Numbered from the stretch's first letter, positions 1 through 8,981 are shown. The stretch: 64,000 nt of DNA from Catellatospora tritici (GCF_019083965.1 NZ_JAHRCY010000032.1:24643-88642); one strand, 5' to 3'. A program made the numbers and translations. The notes: generated from the letters alone by a model not told the origin.

Positions 1-863
1 GGCCACTCGCGGATGCCGGGCACGCCCGGCACGGTCGAGGCGAAGTGCTGTCGGAACCTGGTCCAGTCGGCGGCGCCGTGAGCCGGGTCGACCTCGGCCA
101 GGAATCGCAGAATGATCACCTGCGAGGTGGCTCGGGCCAGGTCGGTGGGCTGTCCGGAGGTCGGGTCGACGGTGTGTGGCAGCAGCCCGGTGCGCTGGTC
201 ACGGCGGCTGTCGGCGGCGGCCAGCCAGGTGCCGACCAGGGTGGCGTGGTCGTCGCCGGTGAGCCGGTCGGCGCGGCGCACGGCGGCCAGGCCGACCACG
301 CTGTCGCAGGGCCAGGCCTGCCCGGGGTACGCGGTCAGGAACGGCGACCCGCTGCCGTCCAGCTTCGCCTGGAACGCGGCGGCCAGCGCCCGCGCGTCGG
401 CGCGCAGCCGGGGCAGTTCCGGCGCGTCCGGCCCGTGCAGTTGGGCGACGCCGCCGCGTAGCCAGGTCGACCAGCCCTGGTAGAAGACGCCGTACGGCGG
501 GTCGAGGGTCTGGCTGAAGACCGCCCGACCGGCGGCGGAGTCGGTGTGCGCCAGTGCCCAGCGGGCCTCGGTCAGCGCCCGCTCGCGCAGCGCGGTGTCG
601 CGGGCGCCGACGTCGACCCAGGCCAGGCCGTACAGGGCGTAGCTGAAGAAGTAGCCCTCCGGGAACAGCTGCTGCATCCGGTCGGCGCTGCCGGAGTCGA
701 GGGCGTCGCGCAGGAAGGCCAGCCGGGGCAGCGCGTCGGCGACGACCTCGGCGTCGGTCCGGTCGAGCGGACTGTCTGCGTGCAACCGTACGAACTGGAC
801 ACCGGCCAGCGCGGTGAACGTCAACGCCAACAGGATGATCGACACACGCAGGACCCACCGCAC
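1..863 (-). CDS. Membrane-anchored hypothetical protein (partial, runs off left edge)
   Basis: Reading the minus strand from a GTG at 861-863 gives an uninterrupted frame to the window edge, so the C-terminus is missing. The N-terminus has one hydrophobic segment (residues about 7-22, SIILLALTFTALAG), which suggests a membrane anchor with the rest outside. The following domain has motifs such as EGYFFSYALYGLAW and DPPYGVFYQGWSTW, rich in aromatics, resembling the alpha/alpha barrel of linalool dehydratase-like hypothetical proteins; that link is recollection, not a search. It is divergent from the HEAT-repeat gene at 921. No clear Shine-Dalgarno precedes the start, so a leaderless mRNA is possible. 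Function unknown. Confidence 0.6.
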   Translation of the reverse strand, partial: MRWVLRVSIILLALTFTALAGVQFVRLHADSPLDRTDAEVVADALPRLAFLRDALDSGSADRMQQLFPEGYFFSYALYGLAWVDVGARDTALRERALTEARWALAHTDSAAGRAVFSQTLDPPYGVFYQGWSTWLRGGVAQLHGPDAPELPRLRADARALAAAFQAKLDGSGSPFLTAYPGQAWPCDSVVGLAAVRRADRLTGDDHATLVGTWLAAADSRRDQRTGLLPHTVDPTSGQPTDLARATSQVIILRFLAEVDPAHGAADWTRFRQHFASTVPGVPGIREW

Positions 864-920
864 GCAGGGAGACTACGGGACCGGGTGTCCGCTCGGGGTG
901 CGCGTGCCTACTATCAGCCG

Positions 921-2570
921 GTGACCGGTGGCGTGGACTCTGTGGATCTGCTGGGCCTGATCAGACTGGCCGCCAGCGACTACGACGGCATGGATCGGCT
1001 GGAAGCGGTGCTGCTCCCGGCCGATGGCGGGGTGCACCCACAGGCGCCGATGCTGGTGGCCCCGATCATCGCGTACGCGGGTGATCCGGCCGCGCTGCTG
1101 CCCGACCAGCTGCTGCGGCTGCTGGTCGGCGTGGTGACGGACGAGGGCGGCGCGGCGGCGCGCGAGCAACTGCGCTTCTTCACGGTGAACCTGCGCGCGC
1201 TGTCCGACATGGACGACTACTGGGTGGCCGAGACGGCCACGGCCCTGCTGGGTTTCTGCGGGCCCGATCCGGCGCTGGCGGCCACGCTGCGCGAACGGGC
1301 CGACGACGAGCTGGACCTCTACCGCCGGGTCACCCCGCTGGTGGCCGCGGCCCGGCTCGACCCGGCCGCGGCCGCGGGCTGGCTGCCCGCGCTGCTCGCC
1401 CCGGGACAGCCCGCCACGGTACGCGTCGCGGCGGTGCTGGCTCTGCGCGAGGCCGGGCTGGCCCCCGACCAGGCGGCGCAGGCGGCGCTGGCCGAGGGCT
1501 GGGCCGCCGACCCGGAGGCGCTGCGCTGGGCCACCCTGCGGGCGTCGCTGCGGGGCCTGTTGGCGTACGCCGTGGGCGGCGACCCCGGTCGCACCGCCGC
1601 GGTGCTCACCACCATCGCGCGCACCGGCACCGAGCAGGCCCGCTGCGACGTGGTCGACGCCGTGGCCGCCCTGCCCGGCGCGTTGCCTCCCGCCGTGGCG
1701 GATCTGGTCACCGTGCTGCTCGACGACGAGGGCGAGCGGGTGCGCAAACGGGCGTACGCGCTGGTCGCCGACGACGACACGTTGACCCTGCGGCACGCCG
1801 ACTGGCTGGTGCAGGCGATCGAACGGGGCCGCAACCGCCGCTCGGCGCTGGGCGCGCTGATCCGCGTCGGTGACAAGCGCTGGCGCGACTGGGCGGTCGA
1901 GTCGCTGCGCGGCGGCTGGACCCCGCACAACCTGCCCGACGCCCTGGCCACGCTGCCGCCGGACCCGGCCGTGCACGAGGCCATGCTGGCGCGGGTGGTG
2001 CACCTGGCCACCGCGATCGACGTGCGCCAGGCCGCGAAGTCGGCAGCCCAGCAGCGGGAGCTGCGCGGGCTGCTGGATCTGCTGCCCCCGGCGATGACGG
2101 TGGCGCCGCTGGCCCGGCACCTGCCGCAGATGACGTTCCCGGCCCGGCTGTGGATCGCCCACCACCTGGCCCACGCGGGCACGGACGACCCGGCCGTCAT
2201 CGCGGCGATCGCGGCGATCGCCAACGGCGAGGTGACCTACCTGCGGCTGCTGTGGCTGGCCGGGGGCGACGTCGAGCCGCTGCGCGACGCGCTGGCGGTG
2301 GCGCCCCGGCTGGACGTGCTCGCCGCGGTGGTGGCCGCGGAGGTGTTCGGCGACGCCGACCCGGACGTGGCCCAGCGGCTGCGCGAGATCCGCGACAGCG
2401 GCGCCGACATCCGCGACCGGTTCGCCGCCGCCGGGGCGCTGTGGGAGCTGACCGGCGACGCGGCCGAGGTCGCCGGGACGGTCCGCGAGGCGCTTGGCGC
2501 GCGTTCGCGGCGTACCCGGGAGGAGGCCGCCGAGCTGGCCGCCCAGATCGGCCTTGATCAGGTCGGGTAG
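921..2570 (+). CDS. HEAT-repeat-like helical protein
   Basis: 549 residues, cytoplasmic, without signal or membrane segment. The sequence is built of Ala/Leu-rich helical pairs with repeated patterns such as PATVRVAAVLALREAG, ARCDVVDAVAALPG and ERVRKRAYALVADDD, typical of HEAT or armadillo-like scaffolds that bind protein partners. GTG 921 is chosen because TACTAT (909-914) lies just upstream at the distance expected for the -10 box of a leaderless transcript; GTG 933 is an alternative. No catalytic motif is visible. The next gene starts 46 bases downstream on the same strand. Confidence 0.7.
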   Translation: MTGGVDSVDLLGLIRLAASDYDGMDRLEAVLLPADGGVHPQAPMLVAPIIAYAGDPAALLPDQLLRLLVGVVTDEGGAAAREQLRFFTVNLRALSDMDDYWVAETATALLGFCGPDPALAATLRERADDELDLYRRVTPLVAAARLDPAAAAGWLPALLAPGQPATVRVAAVLALREAGLAPDQAAQAALAEGWAADPEALRWATLRASLRGLLAYAVGGDPGRTAAVLTTIARTGTEQARCDVVDAVAALPGALPPAVADLVTVLLDDEGERVRKRAYALVADDDTLTLRHADWLVQAIERGRNRRSALGALIRVGDKRWRDWAVESLRGGWTPHNLPDALATLPPDPAVHEAMLARVVHLATAIDVRQAAKSAAQQRELRGLLDLLPPAMTVAPLARHLPQMTFPARLWIAHHLAHAGTDDPAVIAAIAAIANGEVTYLRLLWLAGGDVEPLRDALAVAPRLDVLAAVVAAEVFGDADPDVAQRLREIRDSGADIRDRFAAAGALWELTGDAAEVAGTVREALGARSRRTREEAAELAAQIGLDQVG

Positions 2571-2616
2571 CCTGCGCGGCGGCTCCGGAGTACGGGGCCG
2601 GGAAGCGGGGGCGACG

Positions 2617-3180
2617 GTGTCGGAACAGCTGGGTGGGCTGGCGGGCTGGTTCGTGCGCCGCCGCAGGGTGGTCGTGGGCGCGGCCGCCGCCGTGGTCGTG
2701 GCGTCGGCGGTGCTGGCCGTCGCCACCAGGCAGCGGCCGAGCGATGAGATCGCCTTCGACGTCTGTGCCCATCTGCCCGAACCGGCCGTGGCGGCGTTGG
2801 TCGGGCCGGACGCGGGACGGCGCGACACCAGCGGCCGCAACCAACGGGGCGTGCTGTTCCGACAGTGCTCGGTCGGCCCGGGGTCGGATGCGCCCCTGCT
2901 CGCATCGGTGGCCTGGGCAGCGCCGACCGAGCTGTTCCGCACCCGCCAGGGCGTGGCCGAGGATCTCGCCGAGGAGTGGCTGGGCGAGACGGTGACCGTG
3001 CTGGACCTCGGTGATGGCGGTGCCATGACGGTGACCCCGTACGCGACCCGTACGACGGTGCTGCTGTGGGCGTTCGTCGACGGCTACGAGATCGAGCTGG
3101 CGGCCTCGGTGCCGTCGGGCCGCGACGCCGCGCAGACGGTCGTGCTGGCTCAGGCGCTGGTCGCGGCCTTACGGGGCTGA
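2617..3180 (+). CDS. Single-pass membrane hypothetical protein, DUF3558-like
   Basis: 187 residues starting at GTG 2617. A basic patch (RRRR) precedes one transmembrane helix at about residues 17-36, so the rest is probably extracytoplasmic. The outer domain begins DVCAHLP and later has FRQCSV; the paired cysteines and short beta-rich layout resemble DUF3558-type actinobacterial surface proteins, but the match is loose. Codon 185 is TTA (3169-3171), rare in such genomes and usually read by the bldA tRNA, hinting at developmental control. It lies 46 bases after the HEAT-repeat gene and may be co-transcribed. Confidence 0.6.
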   Translation: MSEQLGGLAGWFVRRRRVVVGAAAAVVVASAVLAVATRQRPSDEIAFDVCAHLPEPAVAALVGPDAGRRDTSGRNQRGVLFRQCSVGPGSDAPLLASVAWAAPTELFRTRQGVAEDLAEEWLGETVTVLDLGDGGAMTVTPYATRTTVLLWAFVDGYEIELAASVPSGRDAAQTVVLAQALVAALRG

Positions 3181-3364
3181 CGATGGCGAGAGCGCTCCAT
3201 ACCACAGATGTCGATGTTGTGGCGTCCACTGAGGAGGCAGCCGTAACGCCATTGTCGACTCATGGTCGCGATCTCGTTACCGGAGTATGGTCCCGGATCG
3301 AGCGCGTGCCTCGCCAGCGTCGACGGGTGGCGCGGCCGGTCGAGGCGAGACGGGGGATTCCGTC

Positions 3365-4909
3365 ATGGAGCTGGACAACTATGCCGCCCAGGCGCTGGCC
3401 GTGTTCGACGGCTACGGCGACACCGAGGCGGTCGTCCACGGTGCGCGGCGGCTGACCTACGCCGAACTCGCCGCGGGCATCCGCAACATGGCCGGGCTGC
3501 TGTACGACCACGGCGTCCGCTCCTCCTCGGCGGTGGCGATCCTGGCCGGCAACCCGCCCGAGGCGGTGCAGGTCCAGTTCGCGCTGCACCTGCTGGGGGC
3601 GCGGTCGGTGTGGATCGCCCCGAACGCCCCGCCGCGCCTGTGCGCCGACTACCTGAACCTGGCCGACGTGGACGCGTTCGTCTACGACGGCCGCACCCAC
3701 GCCATGCTCGGCGAGGAGCTGGCCGCGCACGCCGGTGAGCTGGACGTGTTCTGCTTCGGCGAGGGCGTCGGGGCCGACCTGGCCGCGCCCCGGCCGGTGG
3801 GCGCGCCGCCGACGGGTCTGCCGCCGTCGGGGCGTGAGCCGCAGTCGCTGTTCCAGACCGGCGGCACCACCGGTCGGCCCAAGCTGGTGCACCACCGGCA
3901 CGGCTTCTTCCAGGCCGTGCGTGCCGCCGCCGACGGTTACCAGGCCGCGGGCGGGCCGGCACTGCGCCACCTGGCCGTGGGCGGCTTCTGGCACTCCAGC
4001 CAGCAGGCCGCCGCGATGATCACGCTGTGGACCGGCGGGCTGCTGGTGCTGCACGACCGGTTCGAGCCGGGCGCGTTCCTGGACACCGTCGAGCGCGAGC
4101 GGATCAGCAGCGCGATCCTGCCGCCGCCGATGCTGGCGCAGGTGCTCGACCATCCGCGCCTGGCCGACGCCGACACGAGCAGCCTGGTCACGTTGTCGTG
4201 CGCGGGCAGCGCGGTGTCGCCGGTGCGGCTGGCGCAGGCGATCGAGCGGTTCGGCCCGGTGCTGCGCCCGGTGTACGGCATGAGCGAGGCCACCTTCATC
4301 ACCGCGTACCCGAACGTGGCGGTCGACCCGGCGCACCCGGAACGCCTCGCCTCGTGCGGACGTCCCTACCCGGGGGTGCGGGTCGAGGTGCGCGACGAGC
4401 GGGGACGGCCGGTCGAGCCCCAGGTGGTCGGCGAGGTGTGGGTGTCGGCGCCGCTGATGACGGCCGGGTACTGGGGCCAGCCGGACCTGACCCGGCACAC
4501 CATCGTGCACGGCTGGCTGCGCACCGGCGACCTGGGCCACTTCGACGCCGAGGGCTACCTGTACCTGGTCGACCGGGCCAAAGACATGATCGTGACGGGG
4601 CAGACCTCGACCAACGTGTACTCCCGTACCGTCGAGGACACGCTGAGCCGCCACCCACAGGTGCGTGCCGCGGCCGTGATCGGGGTGCCGCACGAGCAGA
4701 TGGGCGAGGCCGTCTACGCCTTCGTCGTGCCCGCCGCCGACGCCGCGATCACCCCGACCGAGCTGCGCGAATGGGCGGTGGCGGAGCTGAACGAACTGTG
4801 GGCGCCGCACACGGTGGAGTTCCTGGACGACCTGCCGCTCACCGAGGTCGGCAAGGTCGACAAGAAGGCCCTGCGCGCCCACCGCGCCGCCGCGGCCGCC
4901 GCCCACTGA
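3365..4909 (+). CDS. Acyl-CoA/ACP ligase (ANL superfamily), paralogue of 14732-16297
   Basis: 514 residues; activates a carboxylic acid as acyl-AMP and transfers it to CoA or a carrier thiol. The A3 loop reads TGGTTGRPK, the A5 region YGMSEA, the A8 hinge GWLRTGD...D, and the C-terminal catalytic lysine is in TEVGKVDKKAL. The usual GEN-P-E stretch before A8/A10 is replaced by TSTNVYSRTVED, a feature shared with the ligase at 14732. ATG 3365 is chosen as the first methionine of the family N-terminus (MELDNYAAQAL); the upstream frame is not conserved-looking. Substrate unknown. It is convergent with the secreted protein at 4934. Confidence 0.85.
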   Translation: MELDNYAAQALAVFDGYGDTEAVVHGARRLTYAELAAGIRNMAGLLYDHGVRSSSAVAILAGNPPEAVQVQFALHLLGARSVWIAPNAPPRLCADYLNLADVDAFVYDGRTHAMLGEELAAHAGELDVFCFGEGVGADLAAPRPVGAPPTGLPPSGREPQSLFQTGGTTGRPKLVHHRHGFFQAVRAAADGYQAAGGPALRHLAVGGFWHSSQQAAAMITLWTGGLLVLHDRFEPGAFLDTVERERISSAILPPPMLAQVLDHPRLADADTSSLVTLSCAGSAVSPVRLAQAIERFGPVLRPVYGMSEATFITAYPNVAVDPAHPERLASCGRPYPGVRVEVRDERGRPVEPQVVGEVWVSAPLMTAGYWGQPDLTRHTIVHGWLRTGDLGHFDAEGYLYLVDRAKDMIVTGQTSTNVYSRTVEDTLSRHPQVRAAAVIGVPHEQMGEAVYAFVVPAADAAITPTELREWAVAELNELWAPHTVEFLDDLPLTEVGKVDKKALRAHRAAAAAAH

Positions 4910-4933
4910 GGGCGGGCGGCGGCCTGGCCGGGG

Positions 4934-5803
4934 TCAGGCGGCGCGGGTCAGGAGGATCTGGGCTGAGCCGCTGGCGGCGGAGTTGTAGTGGCGGATGGTC
5001 AGGAAGAACTCGCGTTCGGCCGAACCATCGCTGTTGATGCGCTGGACGTACCAGGTGCGCTCGACGCCCCACCACTTGAACTCCTGCGCCGGGGTGATCC
5101 CCACGGCGTAGACGGCGGTGGCCGGGTTGGCATTGTTCCAGTGCCAGGTCTTCGTCGTGTACGGCGACATCGTCCCGCTCGCCCACGAATTGCCGATCGG
5201 GATCGCGGCCAGCCGTACGTCGACCTGGCAGCTGATGGCCCCGGTGTTCTCGATGGTGATGGCGTGGCGCCGACTGCCCTCGGCGGTGGCGATCTGGATG
5301 AGCGACACCTCGAATTGGCACGGGTTGGCCGCGGTCGCCCCGCGCGGGGTGAACGCGGGGATCACCGAGGTGGTGGTGCCGGGGTCGTCGTAGTAGTACC
5401 AGGTTCCGCCGCCGGTGCCGGCCGGGACGGTGGTGGTGCCCAGGGTGGTGGTCGTGTTGACCCAGGCCAGCGTGATGTCGGTAGAGCAGGTGATCGTGCC
5501 GACGTTCTTGACCGTGAAGTAGTACTCCAGCTCGCTGACGCCGGAGTTGAGGCGCTGGACGTACCAGTCGCGCACCTTCTCGAACTCGCAGGTGGCGGCG
5601 GTCGTCGCGCCCTGCGGCGACAGGCCCACCTCGTATACCGAGGTCGAACCGGCGTTGTTCCAGTGCCAGGTCTGGCTGCCGCCGGGCGCCAGGGTGGCGC
5701 TGGACCAGGTGCTCTGGCCGACCGAGGCATGGGCCGGGCTGGGCAGGAGAAGGACAGAGCCGAGCAGGCACAGGCCCATCAGGCCGCGAATAAATCGACG
5801 CAT
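4934..5803 (-). CDS. Secreted protein with three internal repeats
   Basis: 289 residues with a clear Sec signal (MRRFIRGLMGLCLLGSVLLL, cleavage near PAHA-SV). The mature part contains three related units of about 80-90 residues. Units one and three share the pattern W-S/A-S-x-T/M ... KTWHWNNA ... VYxVG ... WYVQRxNS; the middle unit has TWYYYDDPG and a cysteine pair (NPCQFE ... ISCQVD). The beta-rich repeats look like a carbohydrate- or surface-binding module, but I recognise no named family. An A/T-rich stretch (5805-5830) just upstream probably holds its promoter. TTG 5812 is an alternative start. Confidence 0.7.
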   Translation of the reverse strand: MRRFIRGLMGLCLLGSVLLLPSPAHASVGQSTWSSATLAPGGSQTWHWNNAGSTSVYEVGLSPQGATTAATCEFEKVRDWYVQRLNSGVSELEYYFTVKNVGTITCSTDITLAWVNTTTTLGTTTVPAGTGGGTWYYYDDPGTTTSVIPAFTPRGATAANPCQFEVSLIQIATAEGSRRHAITIENTGAISCQVDVRLAAIPIGNSWASGTMSPYTTKTWHWNNANPATAVYAVGITPAQEFKWWGVERTWYVQRINSDGSAEREFFLTIRHYNSAASGSAQILLTRAA

Positions 5804-5836
5804 GCACAACAATTTAAATGTTAATAGTCTTTACAG

Positions 5837-7027
5837 TCAATGGGCTGCGACCGGCAGTTCCGCCTCGATGAGGTCGGCGGCCAGCGTCGCGCCGCCGCAG
5901 GCGCGCAGCTCGTGGCTGAGCCGGAGCAGCTTGCGGCGCATCGACTCGTCGCCCGCGACGGCGTCGACCGCCGCGCGCAGGTAGGTCGGGGTCAACCGGT
6001 CCGGGTCCAGCGGCCGCGCCGCGCCCAGCTCCGCCAGCCGCGCGGCGTTCACCTGCTGCTCCGGCGTCTGCGGCAGGGTCAGCATCGGTACGCCCGCCCG
6101 CAGCGCCTCCAGGGACCCGCCCATGCCCGCGTGCGTGACGAACACCCGGGCGTGCCGCAGCACCTCCAGCTGGGGCACGCTCGCCGCGACGTGCACGTTG
6201 TCCGGCACCGGACCGACCTCGGCCGGGTCGGTGCGCTCCCCGAGCGACACCACCACCTGCCAGTCCGTGCCCGCGAACGCCTCGGCGCAGGTGCGGTAGA
6301 AGCCCGGCAGCCGGTTGTAGACGGTGCCCAGCGAGACCAGCGCCACCGGGCGGTCCGGCTCGGGCGGCAGCCACGGCCGCTGGAACGGCCGCGCCCCCAC
6401 ACAGGGGCCGACGAAGCGGTAGCGCCCGTCGAAGTTCAGGTGCCGGAACTGCATCAACCGCGGGTACAGCATCAAATGCCGCCGCGGGCTATACGCGCGC
6501 ACCCGCTCCGGATCGCAGCCGTGCGCGGCGGCCAGGTCGTCCAGGCGTTGCTGGTGTTCGGCCAGCCCGGCCAATCCGGCGGCCTCCAGGCCCAGGTGCT
6601 TGCCGATGGACCAGTTCGGGTTGGCGGCCATGAACGTCCACAGCTGCACCGCCGGGATGCCGTGCTTCACCGCGAGCATCCGCGCCGCGAACGTCTGGGT
6701 GTGATACACCAGCAGATCCGGGCGGTCGGCCTCGCAGATCGCCTCCAGCTGCGGGAACGTCGTGTACGCCTCGCGCAGGAAGCCGCTGCGGATGGTCCTG
6801 AAGTAGTCGTCCGGCTCGGGCGGCAGCAGGGCGGGGTCGGCCTCGTCGGGCAGGCTCGACTCGTACGGCACCACGGTGGCGCCCATCGCGCCGACCACCT
6901 CGGCCCGCGCCTGCCCGGTGGCGTAGCTGACCCGGTGCCCGCGCCGGACCAGTTCCGCCACGATCGCCAGCGTCGGGAACACCTCGCCGATGGTGGGTGC
7001 GTTGAGGAACGCGATGTGCCAGGTCAT
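5837..7027 (-). CDS. MGT-type (GT1) glycosyltransferase with altered catalytic His
   Basis: 396 residues, two Rossmann halves of a GT-B fold. The C-terminal half carries the expected nucleotide-sugar motif FVTHAGMGGSLEAL ... LPQTPEQQVNA of macrolide glycosyltransferases (OleD/YjiC type). The N-terminal GHVNP motif that supplies the catalytic histidine in this family reads IGEVFP here, so the His position is Glu. The enzyme may use another base, act on an unusual acceptor, or be an inactive partner protein. It lies 11 bases after the P450 stop, so the two form an operon and probably act on the same molecule. The downstream gene has its own A/T-rich promoter region. Confidence 0.85.
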   Translation of the reverse strand: MTWHIAFLNAPTIGEVFPTLAIVAELVRRGHRVSYATGQARAEVVGAMGATVVPYESSLPDEADPALLPPEPDDYFRTIRSGFLREAYTTFPQLEAICEADRPDLLVYHTQTFAARMLAVKHGIPAVQLWTFMAANPNWSIGKHLGLEAAGLAGLAEHQQRLDDLAAAHGCDPERVRAYSPRRHLMLYPRLMQFRHLNFDGRYRFVGPCVGARPFQRPWLPPEPDRPVALVSLGTVYNRLPGFYRTCAEAFAGTDWQVVVSLGERTDPAEVGPVPDNVHVAASVPQLEVLRHARVFVTHAGMGGSLEALRAGVPMLTLPQTPEQQVNAARLAELGAARPLDPDRLTPTYLRAAVDAVAGDESMRRKLLRLSHELRACGGATLAADLIEAELPVAAH

Positions 7028-7038
7028 GTCGTCTCGCC

Positions 7039-8262
7039 TCAGCCCAGGGTGACGGGCAGCGTGTCGTAGCCGAGCAGCATCAGCGCCCGCCGGTCGCCGG
7101 GCGGGGCGGCCAGGGCCAGTCCGGGCAGTCGCCGCAGCAGGTGTGGGAAGACGAGCTGCCCCTCGATGCGGCTCAGCGCGGCGCCCAGGCAGAAGTGCGC
7201 GCCCGCGCCGAAGCTGGCGGGCTGGCTGTCGCCGCGGGTCGGGTCGAAGGTGTCCGGGTCGGGGTAGCTGCGCGGGTCGCGGTTGGCGGCCCCGAGCAGC
7301 ACCAGCATCATCGCGTTCGTGGGGATCCGTACCCCCTCGATCTCGGCTTCGCGGGCCGCCCAGCGCACCACGAAGTGGACCGGCGGCTCGAAGCGCAGGA
7401 TCTCCTCGACGTACCCGGTGGCCAGGTCGGGGTCGTCGCGCAGCGCGGCCAGCAGTTCCGGCCGCTGGAGCAGTAGGACCAGGCCGTTGCCGAACAGGTG
7501 GGTGGTGGTGACGAACCCGGCGTTGAACACGGTGATCAGGTTGGCCAGCAGCTCGGTCTCGTTGAGCAGTTCCGCGTCCTCGGCGGCGATCAGCGCGCTG
7601 ACCAGGTCGTCGCGCGGTTCGGCGCGGCGCTTGGCGACCAGGTCCGCGAAGTATGCCATCAGCTCGCCGGCGGCGGTGTCGGCGATGCGCAGGTTCTCCT
7701 CGGTGCGACCGCCCAGCTCCAGGACGGTGCCGAAGTCCAGCACCCGCTGCCGGAACCAGGCCCGATCGTCCTCGGGCACCCCGAGCAGCTCCCCGACGAC
7801 GTTGCTGGGCAGCGGGAACGCGAACTCGGCCATGAAGTCCACCGCCGTGCCGCCAGCGCCTCGGGCCAGCATCCGGTCGATCAGATCGTCGGTCATCCGG
7901 GTGATCGCGGGGCCCATGCTCTGCAGGCTGCGCGCGGTGAAGGCGCGGCTGAACTGCCGCCGCACCCGGGTGTGGTCGGGCGCGTTGGTGAAGAACATCG
8001 AAGCGCGCAGCGTGGTCAGCGACGGGTGCGCACGCCATTCGGGCATGCTCCGGTCGAGGTGGCGCGCGTCCACGGTCAGGAAGTCCGGCGAGCGCAGCAC
8101 CTGCTGCACCGCGTCGTAGCCGTGCACCACGACGTCGTAGCGCTCGTCCTCGCCGCCGACGAGCGCCAGGCCGCCGAGGGTGTGCAGGTGCGCGTAGAAG
8201 GGATAGGGGTTTGCCCGCCCCTGCGCCGAGCGCAGGGGCTGCAACGAGATGCCGCCGGTCAT
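7039..8262 (-). CDS. Cytochrome P450, I-helix variant, paralogue of 11854-13080
   Basis: 407 residues, soluble bacterial class I type. The heme loop is FGAGAHFCLG (Cys about 358), and the K-helix ExxR is EEILR. The I-helix reads NAGFVTTTHLFGNG: the conserved acid of AGxD/ETT is missing and the motif is AGFVTT, which is unusual for a monooxygenase proton relay. The same variant occurs in the P450 at 11854, so it is inherited and not an error. No ferredoxin or reductase gene is adjacent. It leads the P450-glycosyltransferase operon; a low-GC segment (8270-8290) upstream is promoter-like. Likely a tailoring enzyme. Confidence 0.9.
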   Translation of the reverse strand: MTGGISLQPLRSAQGRANPYPFYAHLHTLGGLALVGGEDERYDVVVHGYDAVQQVLRSPDFLTVDARHLDRSMPEWRAHPSLTTLRASMFFTNAPDHTRVRRQFSRAFTARSLQSMGPAITRMTDDLIDRMLARGAGGTAVDFMAEFAFPLPSNVVGELLGVPEDDRAWFRQRVLDFGTVLELGGRTEENLRIADTAAGELMAYFADLVAKRRAEPRDDLVSALIAAEDAELLNETELLANLITVFNAGFVTTTHLFGNGLVLLLQRPELLAALRDDPDLATGYVEEILRFEPPVHFVVRWAAREAEIEGVRIPTNAMMLVLLGAANRDPRSYPDPDTFDPTRGDSQPASFGAGAHFCLGAALSRIEGQLVFPHLLRRLPGLALAAPPGDRRALMLLGYDTLPVTLG

Positions 8263-8340
8263 GATGTAGGACAGTTTTTATATGTATCGCTGAGGTAACA
8301 AGCGACCATCGGACCGTCTACAGTGGCGGAAAGTGCGATG

Positions 8341-8949
8341 TCACCCCAGCTTCAGGCCGAGGTAGGTCAACACGCCCGCGTCGGGCACATCGATGACGTG
8401 CAGGCCGATGCGGTTGTAGAAGGCGCGGGCGGCGGTGTTCTCGGTGACCATGCCCAGGTGCACCGCGGGCACCCCGGCGGCGGCCAGCGCCTCGGCCAGG
8501 GTGTCCACGAACTGCCGACCCCAGCCCTGGCGCTGGTACTCCGGGAGCAGGTCGATGTGCAGGTGCGCCGGGTAGTCGACCAGCGCGGGCACGACCATCC
8601 GCTCCGGCCGGTGCAGCAGCCACCGCATGACCTCGTCCGAGGTGGCCGCCTCGCCGTCCAGCGGCGGGTAGCGGTCGGCCACCAGCGGCAGCCACTCCTG
8701 CCGGAAGCGGCGCACGAACCGTTCGGTGTCGCCGGTGGCGATGATGTAGCCGACGGCCCGGTCCTCGTCGTCGGCCAGGACGAAGGCGAACTGCGGGTCG
8801 AGGTGGACGTAGGGGCCGGCGAAGATCTCGGGCAGGATGCCCGGGTCCTGGTAGTGCGGGCGGGCGTCGCCGCCGTTGTGGGCGGTCAGGACGCAGATCT
8901 CGTAGACGGCGTCGCGATCGGAGGGACGGTACGGGCGGATCTTCGGCAT
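8341..8949 (-). CDS. GNAT N-acetyltransferase
   Basis: 202 residues beginning MPKIRPYRPSDRDAVYEIC, a typical GNAT opening. The acetyl-CoA loop is visible as LPEYQRQGWGRQFVD (R/QxxGxG/A motif), followed by VHLGMVTENTAARAFYNRIG of strand 5/helix 4. It resembles the O-GlcNAcase-associated or spermidine-type GNATs of actinobacteria; the acceptor is unknown. A LacI-type palindrome (8964-8981) lies directly upstream, between this gene and the PLP decarboxylase on the other strand. It is probably a housekeeping gene and not part of the P450 operon. Confidence 0.85.
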   Translation of the reverse strand: MPKIRPYRPSDRDAVYEICVLTAHNGGDARPHYQDPGILPEIFAGPYVHLDPQFAFVLADDEDRAVGYIIATGDTERFVRRFRQEWLPLVADRYPPLDGEAATSDEVMRWLLHRPERMVVPALVDYPAHLHIDLLPEYQRQGWGRQFVDTLAEALAAAGVPAVHLGMVTENTAARAFYNRIGLHVIDVPDAGVLTYLGLKLG

Positions 8950-8963
8950 GATCGCGACGATAT

Positions 8964-8981
8964 CGTGAGAGCGCTCCCACG
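8964..8981. promoter_or_regulatory. LacI-family operator-like palindrome
   Basis: CGTGAGAGCGCTCCCACG is an 18-base palindrome with one mismatched pair per half-site. It closely matches the TGGGAGCGCTCCCA box bound by CebR/BglR-type LacI regulators of actinomycetes. It sits between the divergent GNAT and PLP decarboxylase genes. The regulator is not in the window, and the assignment rests on motif likeness only. Confidence 0.45.

Noticed and set aside
873..3026. Very long minus-strand frame opposite the HEAT-repeat gene
   Set aside because: Arg/Gly/Gln-rich composition typical of antisense frames in high-GC DNA; the plus strand has sensible protein sequence and starts.
3190..3197. GAGCGCTC core as a third LacI operator before the ligase at 3365
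   Set aside because: Flanking bases do not continue the palindrome and the distance to the start codon is about 170 bases.
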